From positions 520 through 30,462 of the forward strand of contig DKTR01000077.1 in the NCBI GenBank assembly GCA_002473385.1: a stretch of 29,943 nt of DNA, read 5' to 3'. Under the pieces are notes generated by a model. It saw only the letters and a list, made by a program, of their open reading frames with translations, ran no database searches and was not told the DNA's origin. The stretch comes from Lachnospiraceae bacterium UBA7225 (lineage in GTDB: Bacteria; Bacillota; Clostridia; Lachnospirales; Lachnospiraceae). Position numbers and translations under genes: made by a program. This document shows positions 9,044 to 15,945 of this stretch, piece by piece (position 1 is the stretch's first letter; each line of letters opens with the position of its first letter).

Positions 9044-10147
9044 ATGGACGATTTCTACATTTACACAGACCATATGTCGGTTGGCTATAACGGCAGACCT
9101 TTAATCCGTGACATTGAAATCAAGGTGCGCCGCGGCGAGATCCTCACGCTGATCGGACCGAACGGCGCCGGCAAATCGACTATTCTGAAAAGTATGACGA
9201 GGCAGCTCGCATTACTTGGGGGTACGGTTTATCTGGAGCAGAAAAATATGCAGGGTATGTCGGATAAGGAGCTTTCACGCAGGCTGTCAGTGGTGATGAC
9301 GGAGCGTATTCAGCCGGAGCTGATGACCTGTGAGGATGTGGTGGCGGCTGGACGCTATCCATACACGGGGCGGTTGGGAATTTTGTCGGACAATGACCGG
9401 AAAGTCGTGCGGGAATCCATGGAGCTGGTACACGCGCTGGATTTGCGCGACTGTGACTTCACGCAGATCAGTGACGGGCAGCGTCAGCGGATTCTGCTTG
9501 CAAAAGCCATCTGTCAGGAGCCGGAAATCATCATACTGGATGAGCCGACTTCATTTCTGGATATCCGGCATAAGCTGGAACTGCTGGCAATCTTAAAAAA
9601 GCTTGTGTGCAAGAAGCAGATCGCTGTGATCATGTCGCTGCATGAACTGGACCTTGCACAGAAAGTATCCGATATGGTGATCTGTGTGCATGGGGATAAA
9701 ATTGATAAATACGGGACACCGGAGGAAATTTTTACGGACAGCTATATCCGCACGTTGTACGGACTGACAAGCGGGAGTTATAACGCAGACTTTGGCTGTC
9801 TTGAAATGGAGCGTCCGCACGGGAAACCGGAAATTTTTGTGATCGGCGGGAACGGAAGCGGCATTGCGCAGTACCGCAGACTGGCACGCAGCGGAATCCC
9901 GTTTGCTGCGGGTATCCTGCACAAAAATGATATTGATTATAAGGTGGCAAAAGCGCTGGCAGAGGAAGTAATTGCAGAAGAACCTTTTGAACTGATCCGT
10001 GATCAGACATATCAGAGCGCGCTTGTTGTTATGAAAAGTTGTCATCAGGTGCTGTGCTGCCTGCAGGAATTTGGTACCCTGAACCAGAAAAACCGGGAAC
10101 TGCTTGAAGCGGCAGAGCGTGCCGAGCTGAAGGCGGAGACGCTGTGA
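9044..10147 (+). CDS. ABC transporter ATP-binding protein (FecE/BtuD-type) with ~110-residue C-terminal extension
   Basis: The ATPase core has Walker A GPNGAGKST (38-46), a signature ISDGQRQR (SDGQ instead of the usual SGGQ), Walker B with IIILDEPTSFLD and the H-loop SLHELD. GGGAGG precedes the start. From about residue 255 a further ~110 residues follow the NBD, including the Gly-rich segment VIGGNGSGI and a GIPFAAGILHKNDIDY stretch. This looks like a small Rossmann-like domain. I recall similar tails on Clostridial B12/iron-type ATPases but do not know their function. It should energise uptake through the preceding permease. It ends the B12 operon; no strong terminator is visible directly after it, only a TGAAATTTCA palindrome. 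Confidence 0.92.
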   Translation: MDDFYIYTDHMSVGYNGRPLIRDIEIKVRRGEILTLIGPNGAGKSTILKSMTRQLALLGGTVYLEQKNMQGMSDKELSRRLSVVMTERIQPELMTCEDVVAAGRYPYTGRLGILSDNDRKVVRESMELVHALDLRDCDFTQISDGQRQRILLAKAICQEPEIIILDEPTSFLDIRHKLELLAILKKLVCKKQIAVIMSLHELDLAQKVSDMVICVHGDKIDKYGTPEEIFTDSYIRTLYGLTSGSYNADFGCLEMERPHGKPEIFVIGGNGSGIAQYRRLARSGIPFAAGILHKNDIDYKVAKALAEEVIAEEPFELIRDQTYQSALVVMKSCHQVLCCLQEFGTLNQKNRELLEAAERAELKAETL

Positions 10148-10217
10148 AATTTCAGCACATAGAACGGGGCTTTTGTCACTAAAGCGGATTATAAATTAAT
10201 GACAATGAAAAATAGTA

Positions 10218-10246
10218 TGGACAAATCTCATATCTTGTGTTAATAT
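10218..10246 (+). promoter_or_regulatory. Putative promoter upstream of the Rpn-like remnant
   Basis: TGGACA (10218-10223), a 17-bp spacer and TAATAT (10241-10246) fit a sigma-A promoter. What it now serves is unclear, because the downstream reading frame looks like a gene fragment. Confidence 0.45.
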
Positions 10247-10310
10247 AAATGTAGCATTTAGATTCTTTTTTCTGTGCGGCTTTGACCGTATCTGATATCA
10301 TTCTTGCCGG

Positions 10311-10757
10311 ATGGCGTCTGTTGAAATCTTAATGCTGAATATCAAATCTGGCCGGACGCTTTGCGTCCGCTCATACGAAGCATCTGTTTTGTGGGATGCC
10401 CCGGATGAAGACAGAATTCTGGCAAAAAACAGGGCGGAGGCGAAGAGCGTGAGTATCTATGAATATGACGAAGAAAAGCATATGCGCCAGGTGAGGGAGG
10501 AAGGGATTGAACAGGGCAGGCAAGAAGGGCTCGCGTTAGGAAAGCAGGAAGGGTTTGCGCTGGGAAAGCAGGAAGAGTTGCAGCGGGTGCTGGAAGCCGG
10601 AGGGAACCGTTTGTGCAGACTTGGAGAGGTACTTATAAATGCCGACAGGAAGGATGACCTCTTAAGGGCAATTGTAAATGAAAGCTGTCGGGAGCAGTTC
10701 TATAAGGAATTCCATATAGATCCGGATCAGGAAGAGCTGCGGCAGGATGGCCCTTGA
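10311..10757 (+). pseudogene. C-terminal fragment of an Rpn/PD-(D/E)XK nuclease-family (transposase-like) protein
   Basis: The 148-residue frame contains the tail typical of Rpn-family proteins: YEYDEEKHMRQVREEG followed by a Gln/Glu/Gly-rich repeat (ALGKQEG twice) and a short helical end with LLRAIVNESCREQFYKEF. The N-terminal PD-(D/E)XK nuclease domain expected in full-length members of ~300 residues is missing, and the first ~45 residues do not match it. No good ribosome binding site precedes the ATG. It is best read as a decayed remnant. Confidence 0.6.
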
Positions 10758-10782
10758 CATCCGCCGCAAATGAAATTATAAT
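10754..10782 (+). promoter_or_regulatory. Consensus sigma-A promoter of the ABC-F leader
   Basis: A perfect TTGACA (10754-10759), a 17-bp spacer and a perfect TATAAT (10777-10782). It overlaps the stop region of the Rpn remnant. The RNA should start near 10789, giving a ~300-nt leader before the ABC-F start codon. Confidence 0.85.
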
Positions 10783-10804
10783 GACAAAAGAGAACAGCGA
10801 TTTG

Positions 10805-10933
10805 AAAGGAGAAGAGATGAAGAAATAACAGACTTTTGTAACAAAAAAGATGCTTGAGACGTTCTGCAGGATTTTGCAGACGGATGTCTTTTCTGTTGCC
10901 AAAAGCGGGGTTATTTCATCTCTTCTCTTTTTT
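10805..10933 (+). promoter_or_regulatory. Putative ribosome-mediated attenuator (uORF embedded in a terminator stem)
   Basis: The segment 10809-10818 (SD end and start codon of the tiny uORF) is perfectly complementary to 10918-10927. After a 3-nt bulge, 10822-10829 is perfectly complementary to 10910-10917, giving 18 bp. The 3' arm runs straight into six T (10928-10933). Inside the loop, further complementary blocks (10833-10838 with 10900-10905; TCTGCA with TGCAGA around 10863-10880) extend the structure. A ribosome held on the uORF would cover the 5' arm and block the terminator. This is the logic of drug-inducible attenuators known for ABC-F genes such as vmlR and lmo0919. Confidence 0.7.
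10817..10828 (+). CDS. Three-codon leader peptide (Met-Lys-Lys-stop)
   Basis: ATG-AAG-AAA-TAA preceded by AAAGGAG (10805-10811) with five nt spacing, about 28 nt from the predicted transcription start. The strong ribosome binding site in front of so short a frame, and its position inside the 5' arm of a terminator, suggest that it is translated for regulation and not for a peptide function. Confidence 0.6.
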   Translation: MKK

Positions 10934-11092
10934 GATGCACAAAAACAGCATCTGTCTGTGCTGCAGCATGGGAAAAAGAATTTCTTTGCGTGTAAATGAT
11001 GCGCAGTGAAAAGGCTAATTGATGGCAGATGCAGAAGAAATGGATGGGCAACCCTCTTTGGCAGCAGCGTTTATGTCAGGGAGGGATTTTTT

Positions 11093-12709
11093 ATGTCACA
11101 GATAGGAGTATCAAATCTTACTTTTTGCTATGAGGGAAGTTTTGACAATATTTTTGAAAATGTGTCTTTTTCGATTGACACGAACTGGAAGCTTGGCTTT
11201 ATCGGGCGCAACGGAAAAGGGAAAACTACGTTTCTGAATCTGCTTCTGGGAAAGCTGGAGTACCAGGGTACGATCAGCACGTCTGCCTCATTTGATTATT
11301 TTCCGTACCAGATAAATGCAGATCAGAGAAAAGCATGCTGGGGAGAAATTCTGGAGGAGATCCGTCCGGACTGTGAGCTGTGGCGGGTGATCTGTGAGCT
11401 TGATAAGCTGCAGGTATCTGCGGAGGTACTATACCGTCCGTTTGAAACGCTAAGTCATGGCGAGCGCACGAAGGTAATGCTTGCAATCCTTTTTTCACGG
11501 GAGAATTATTTTCTGCTGATTGACGAGCCGACGAACCATCTGGACGGGCAGGCGCGTGAGCTTGTAAAAGCATATCTGCGTGAAAAGAAGGGATTTATTC
11601 TGGTTTCCCATGACCGCGATCTGCTGGATGCGTGCGTCGATCATGTGCTGGTACTTAACCGGAAAACGATTGAAGTGCAAAGCGGGAATTTTTCCTCCTG
11701 GTGGGAAAATAAGGCGCGTATGGACGCTTTTCATAAAGCGGAGAATGAAAAGCATCTGAAAGAAATACGTGCGCTTGGGCGGGCGGCAGACCGTGCACAG
11801 AGATGGGCAGAGGCAAATGAGAGAACAAAAATTGGTTTTGATCCAACCAAAGAGCCGGATCGCTTTATTGGGACGCGTGCCTACATCGGCGCGAAAACAA
11901 AAAAGATGCAGAGCAGGGTGAAAAACCTGCAGACGCGTATTGGAAAAGAGATTGCGCAGAGGGAAGGACTTTTGGAGGATGTGGAGAACCCGGTGGAACT
12001 GAAGCTGATGCCGCTTGAGTTTCACCGTGAGGTACTGGTGTATGCGCGCGATTATGGGCTTGCTTATGAAGATGAAGAAGGAAAACGCCATACGGTTTTG
12101 AAGGATTTCCGCCTTGAACTGCGCAGGGGCGAGCGGATTTTCCTCAATGGGAAAAATGGCTGCGGGAAATCCAGCTTCATTAGGGCAGTTCTTGCGCACT
12201 GCACACAGAAAAATGAGGGCGCAGACACACAATATGAAGTCTGTAAAGGTACAGGTGTACAGATAGGGGAAGGAGACGCGGCAGGTTCGCTTCAAAAAAA
12301 GAGCACCATGCAGGAGTGGGGTGTGCTGGAGGCAGCTTCCGGGATGCGCATTTCTTACATCAGCCAGGATACGTCGTTTCTGAAAGGGGGTCTCGATAGA
12401 TTCTGCCGGGAGCACATGCTGGATGAGAGCCTTTTTAAAGCGATTCTACGTCAGCTTGACATGGAGCGTGTGCAGTTTGCAAAAAATATGGAAGATTTCT
12501 CCGAAGGGCAGAAAAAGAAGGTGCTGATTGCGGCAAGCCTTCTGCAGCAGGCGCATCTTTATATCTGGGATGAACCGCTCAACTATATAGATGTTTTCTC
12601 CAGAATGCAGATAGAGGATCTCATTCTCAGATATACTCCGACCATGCTGATCGTAGATCATGATGTGCGGTTCCGGGAGAAGATTGCCACGAAAATCATT
12701 GAACTATAA
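11093..12709 (+). CDS. Lsa-like ABC-F ribosomal protection protein (antibiotic resistance ATPase)
   Basis: This 538-residue protein has two ATPase domains and no membrane segment. NBD1 has Walker A GRNGKGKTT (38-46), signature LSHGERTK and Walker B LLIDEPTNHLD. NBD2 has GKNGCGKSS, FSEGQKKKV and WDEPLNYID. Between them lies the long basic helical linker that reaches the peptidyl-transferase centre in ABC-F proteins. NWKLGFIGRNGKGKTT and YIWDEPLNY closely resemble Lsa/Vga-group proteins, which displace lincosamides, pleuromutilins and streptogramin A from the ribosome. The start at 11093 has GGGAGGG upstream; an earlier in-frame ATG at 11006 lacks one. NBD2 carries an insertion of about 30 residues between Walker A and the Q-loop. 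The drug spectrum is inferred from family only. Confidence 0.87.
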   Translation: MSQIGVSNLTFCYEGSFDNIFENVSFSIDTNWKLGFIGRNGKGKTTFLNLLLGKLEYQGTISTSASFDYFPYQINADQRKACWGEILEEIRPDCELWRVICELDKLQVSAEVLYRPFETLSHGERTKVMLAILFSRENYFLLIDEPTNHLDGQARELVKAYLREKKGFILVSHDRDLLDACVDHVLVLNRKTIEVQSGNFSSWWENKARMDAFHKAENEKHLKEIRALGRAADRAQRWAEANERTKIGFDPTKEPDRFIGTRAYIGAKTKKMQSRVKNLQTRIGKEIAQREGLLEDVENPVELKLMPLEFHREVLVYARDYGLAYEDEEGKRHTVLKDFRLELRRGERIFLNGKNGCGKSSFIRAVLAHCTQKNEGADTQYEVCKGTGVQIGEGDAAGSLQKKSTMQEWGVLEAASGMRISYISQDTSFLKGGLDRFCREHMLDESLFKAILRQLDMERVQFAKNMEDFSEGQKKKVLIAASLLQQAHLYIWDEPLNYIDVFSRMQIEDLILRYTPTMLIVDHDVRFREKIATKIIEL

Positions 12710-12768
12710 ATACCGCTTGGATATCCAGACAGATAGCGGCAGAAATTTGTTATGATATAACGGAAAAT

Positions 12769-12804
12769 AATATACCCGTCCTTTGCTGGGGACGGGTATA
12801 TTTT
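12769..12804. terminator. Bidirectional terminator between the ABC-F gene and the sugar-transport genes
   Basis: AATATACCCGTCC (12769-12781) pairs with GGACGGGTATATT (12790-12802) as a perfect 13-bp stem with T-rich flanks on both strands. It ends the plus-strand ABC-F transcript and the minus-strand transporter operon. An extended -10-like TGATATAAC lies just upstream at 12753-12761. Confidence 0.85.
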
Positions 12805-13624
12805 ATCCCTTGATCGCACCCGCTGCAATTCCCTTTATAATATGCTTCTGCATGATAATATAAAAGAGAATGATGGGGATGCTGGAAATAAGGAAGTTGG
12901 CGAGAATCAGGTTCCACTGGTTTGTATAGGTTCCGAAGAAATACCTCTGGGACAGAGGCAGTGTCATCGGTTTTCCGTTGCCGTATACCAGAAATGCAAC
13001 CAGGAATTCACCCCACACCCAGAGAGCGTTTAGCACTGCCACTGTTGCCAGAATTGGTTTCATGAGAGGCAGTACAATGGCGAATACCATTTTTCCCCTG
13101 GAAGCACCGTCGATAATGGCAGATTCTTCGATTTCTCTGGACATTCCCACGCAATAGCTGCGGCAGAGAAAAATAGGCACGGGCATACCCAGAGCCAGAT
13201 ACACAAGAATCAGCCCGATAATATTGTTGACTAGATGAAGGTTTCTCACTACGACAATAAGGGCCACCATATATACCTGAAACGGGACAAACAGGGTAGA
13301 CATGATAACCAGTATCAGTATCCTGCATAGCCTGCTGTTCCACCTGGCAAGGGCGTATCCTGTCACTGCTGCGACAAGTACTGTCAGAGAGGTAGTCACT
13401 GCCACAACAAACACGCTGCAGAAGAAGGAGGACAAAAAATTGCTTTCCGTCATGATCTGTACAAAGTTTCCCAGATACAGAGAGGAGGGCAGGGAAATGG
13501 CGGAGGTCATAATTTCACCTTTTGTTTTAAAGGAGTTTATGAGAACCAGAAGCAGCGGAGAGGCAAATATCAGAGCCAGAAGCCAGACGATTGCTGCCAG
13601 CAAAATAGTTTTTCTTTTTTTCAT
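12803..13624 (-). CDS. Carbohydrate ABC transporter permease (MalG type)
   Basis: This 273-residue membrane protein has about six hydrophobic segments. The cytoplasmic EAA loop is visible as EESAIIDGASRGKMVFAIVLP, followed by a typical last helix pair. The N-terminus is Lys-rich, then a hydrophobic helix ending in PLLLVLINSFKT. It belongs to the CUT1 group that imports oligosaccharides and glycosides. Its start overlaps the stop of the MalF-type gene by 4 nt, so they are translationally coupled. No ATPase is encoded nearby; a shared MsmK-like ATPase elsewhere in the genome is likely, as usual in CUT1 systems of Firmicutes. Confidence 0.93.
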   Translation of the reverse strand: MKKRKTILLAAIVWLLALIFASPLLLVLINSFKTKGEIMTSAISLPSSLYLGNFVQIMTESNFLSSFFCSVFVVAVTTSLTVLVAAVTGYALARWNSRLCRILILVIMSTLFVPFQVYMVALIVVVRNLHLVNNIIGLILVYLALGMPVPIFLCRSYCVGMSREIEESAIIDGASRGKMVFAIVLPLMKPILATVAVLNALWVWGEFLVAFLVYGNGKPMTLPLSQRYFFGTYTNQWNLILANFLISSIPIILFYIIMQKHIIKGIAAGAIKG

Positions 13625-14487
13625 TCTAACTTCTCCTCTCTTTTTCTCATAAGCAGGTTCAGTCCCAGGCTGATACCACCGATAATGATAAACAGTACCA
13701 TAGATTGTGCAGAAGCATAGCCGTTGCGGTTGGCATTAAATGCCGTCATATAGATTTTATAAACCATGGTGGCAGATGCGCCTACCGGTCCGCCGCTTGT
13801 CATGGTATAAGGCAGTTCGAAGACCTTCATATGAGCAGCCACGGATAAGATCAGACAGGTTACGATAGTGGGTGAGATCAGCGGCAGCTTGATACGACGC
13901 AGAATTTGCCATGTATTTGCCCCATCTATCCGTGCTGCTTCTATTAAATCTTCAGATACTCCCTGCAGGGCAGCAATGTAGATCACCATATAATAGCCGG
14001 CAGCGTTCCAGATTCCTGCTGCAGCCAGAGCGGGAATGACTGTATTTTTGTTTCCCAGTACGGCTATCCCCTTTGCGCCCAGAGCGGTAAATATATCAGG
14101 AAGTACCTGCTGATAAATGAAGCACCAGATATAACCCACCACCAACAGGCTCATAATATTGGGCACGAAGAAAAATGTCCGGAGTACGGCTTTGCACCGG
14201 ATTCTGGAATCCAGAAGAAGCGCCAGAATTAAAGATAAAAGATTTCCGGCTGCCACAGTTATCAATGCATATTTCAATGTTGCACCGATGGTTTTCGTAA
14301 ACGTTTTATCGGTAAATGCCTCTATATAATTTTTCCATCCCACAAAATTCCAGGTAGTTTTCATTCCATAGGAGTCCGTGAAGGACAGCCACATGCTCTG
14401 AACCACCGGCACGATAAAAAATACCGCAAAAAGGATGATAGCCGGCATTAATAATGCCAGATAAAAGGTATTCTGTTTCTTTCTCAT
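13621..14487 (-). CDS. Carbohydrate ABC transporter permease (MalF/UgpA type)
   Basis: A 288-residue CUT1 permease with an N-terminal helix containing PAIILFAVFFIVPVVQSMWLSF and the EAA loop DLIEAARIDGANTWQILRRIKLP. It pairs with the MalG-type protein. The start is placed at ATG 14487, where a G-rich GGTGGTG precedes it; a GTG at 14496 is possible but has no ribosome binding site. It lies between the solute-binding protein gene and the second permease in one operon. Confidence 0.92.
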   Translation of the reverse strand: MRKKQNTFYLALLMPAIILFAVFFIVPVVQSMWLSFTDSYGMKTTWNFVGWKNYIEAFTDKTFTKTIGATLKYALITVAAGNLLSLILALLLDSRIRCKAVLRTFFFVPNIMSLLVVGYIWCFIYQQVLPDIFTALGAKGIAVLGNKNTVIPALAAAGIWNAAGYYMVIYIAALQGVSEDLIEAARIDGANTWQILRRIKLPLISPTIVTCLILSVAAHMKVFELPYTMTSGGPVGASATMVYKIYMTAFNANRNGYASAQSMVLFIIIGGISLGLNLLMRKREEKLE

Positions 14488-14514
14488 GTTCACCACCGCC
14501 GTTCTGATTTCAGA

Positions 14515-14550
14515 AAATGCCTCACTGATTCAGGTATCACTGAGGCATTT
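14515..14550 (-). other. Intercistronic hairpin between binding-protein and permease genes
   Basis: Segments 14515-14529 and 14536-14550 form a ~14-bp stem with a single mismatch and a 6-nt loop. On the minus strand only a short T stretch follows. Such hairpins behind binding-protein genes commonly protect the upstream mRNA and let fewer transcripts reach the permeases. Confidence 0.6.
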
Positions 14551-14599
14551 CCTGTTATTTTTTATCACAAATCGATTCTTTTATGACTGGCAGACTTTT

Positions 14600-15874
14600 T
14601 TATTCTGCTGCAGCCTCTTCTTCTACAGCCTTGTCCCAATAGGTATCCAGTTCTGTTGCAAGGCTCTCCCAGTCGCTCTCACCCAGCATATAGTAAGAGA
14701 AGGTTTCCCAGAGCTTGTCTGTGAATACACTGCGGAGCACTCTGTCGCCGTAAGGTGTAAACTGACCGCTTGTGAGATAGGAGTCAATGTCTGCCGCAAT
14801 CGGATCATAGTCTACGGATACGCCGTTTACTGCGGAAGAAACCTTTACGTTTTCTGACCAGATCGTTCCTGCCTCTTCGCTTGTCATGTATGCCAGGAAA
14901 TCCTTCGCTGCGTCAATATTCTCGGAATCTGCACAGATTGACATGGAGGTATCCGGGAAGCAGAGCATCTTTGCGTCTTCAGGGTTGCCGGAGATGGGGA
15001 ATGCCATCAGACCGATATTGGCATCCGGATTCACATCTCTGATGCCGGACAGTGCCCAGGAACCATTTCCGTAAAAGGCAACATCTCCGTTAGCGATCAG
15101 CGCTGCACAGTCTTCATAGGACTGATTATAGGCGGTATCCGGATCACAATATTTATATACCACATCTGTTAAGATATCAAATGCCTTCTTCCATCCTTCG
15201 TCTTCCACGATAGAATGCTCTCCCGCATCTCTTTCTGCACTCCAGTTTGCATTTGGTCCGTATACAGTTTCTGCAAACAGAGCAATCAGTGACATATAAG
15301 GAACAGACAGATTGCTGAGACTGCATGCAAAAGGTGTTACGCCATTTGCCTCCAGGGTCTCGCAGCAGGCAGTCAGCTCATCAAGCGTAGTGGGAGCTTC
15401 AAGCCCGTTGGCTTCCAGCACATCCTTGTTATAGTACAGAGCGATATAGCCGTTGTCTATAGGCATGGCATAGATTGCATCTTCATAAATGGCATTGGCT
15501 CCGGCTACAGTGTCTTCATTCAGATTGGAGAGGAATTCTTCTCCGGATAAGTCTACCATGAATTCCGGCTCAACCTCTTTCATCCAGGTAATGATATCCG
15601 GCATATCTCCGGAAGCGCTTCTGGCACGCAGCGTGGTTTTCAGATCATCCGAGCTCATGCTCTGGATTTCAAAAGTTACATTGGGATTCGCTGCCGTATA
15701 ATTGTCCATCATTTGCTGGAATGCAGCCTGCGGTCCTTCCTCTGTTTTCAGGGAAAGAATCTCCAGTGTCACGGCTTCTCCGCTGTCAGCTCCTTCTTCC
15801 GCAGACACGCCTCCTGTCCACAGACTTGCAGCCATACCTGCGCTAAGTAACATTGCCAAATACTTTTTTTTCAT
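14600..15874 (-). CDS. Extracellular sugar-binding protein of a CUT1 ABC transporter
   Basis: This 424-residue family 1 solute-binding protein captures a sugar or oligosaccharide outside the cell for the two following permeases. It has a signal peptide (MKKKYLAMLLSAGMAASLW) with a signal peptidase I site after GVSA, then the mature domain. SASGDMPDIITWMKE and the late SEEAGTIWSENVKVSS region are typical of the family. There is no lipobox cysteine, which is unusual for a Gram-positive binding protein. The start at 15874 follows AAAGGAGG; the longer frame from 15931 does not. A copy of the GATTATTATTCA motif lies 24-35 nt before the ATG. The ligand is not predictable from sequence; context suggests an alpha-mannoside or related glycoside. 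Confidence 0.92.
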   Translation of the reverse strand: MKKKYLAMLLSAGMAASLWTGGVSAEEGADSGEAVTLEILSLKTEEGPQAAFQQMMDNYTAANPNVTFEIQSMSSDDLKTTLRARSASGDMPDIITWMKEVEPEFMVDLSGEEFLSNLNEDTVAGANAIYEDAIYAMPIDNGYIALYYNKDVLEANGLEAPTTLDELTACCETLEANGVTPFACSLSNLSVPYMSLIALFAETVYGPNANWSAERDAGEHSIVEDEGWKKAFDILTDVVYKYCDPDTAYNQSYEDCAALIANGDVAFYGNGSWALSGIRDVNPDANIGLMAFPISGNPEDAKMLCFPDTSMSICADSENIDAAKDFLAYMTSEEAGTIWSENVKVSSAVNGVSVDYDPIAADIDSYLTSGQFTPYGDRVLRSVFTDKLWETFSYYMLGESDWESLATELDTYWDKAVEEEAAAE

Positions 15875-15897
15875 GAATAGTCCTCCTTTGGATTTAA

Positions 15898-15909
15898 GAT
15901 TATTATTCA
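15898..15909. promoter_or_regulatory. Candidate ROK operator copy before the binding-protein gene
   Basis: GATTATTATTCA here is identical over 12 nt to 17292-17303, and in both places a GATT lies a few nt to its left. It lies in the 71-bp gap between the ROK and binding-protein genes. Function is inferred from recurrence and position. Confidence 0.4.
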
Positions 15910-15945
15910 ATCCGACAGCGCGCGGTTCCATCGGACTAAATCAGA

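Noticed and set aside
10805..10933. Reading the long inverted repeat as a MITE
   Set aside because: The 5' arm contains a strong SD and start codon directly downstream of a consensus promoter, and the 3' arm ends in a T-run. No flanking target duplication was seen. An attenuator fits better.
10850..10999. 49-codon frame starting MLETFCRILQ in the ABC-F leader
   Set aside because: There is no ribosome binding site, and it starts inside the terminator loop and runs through the T-run. The attenuator explains this stretch better.
11495..12415. 306-codon minus-strand open frame
   Set aside because: It lies wholly antisense to the ABC-F gene, which has intact ATPase motifs. The translation is low in recognisable motifs.
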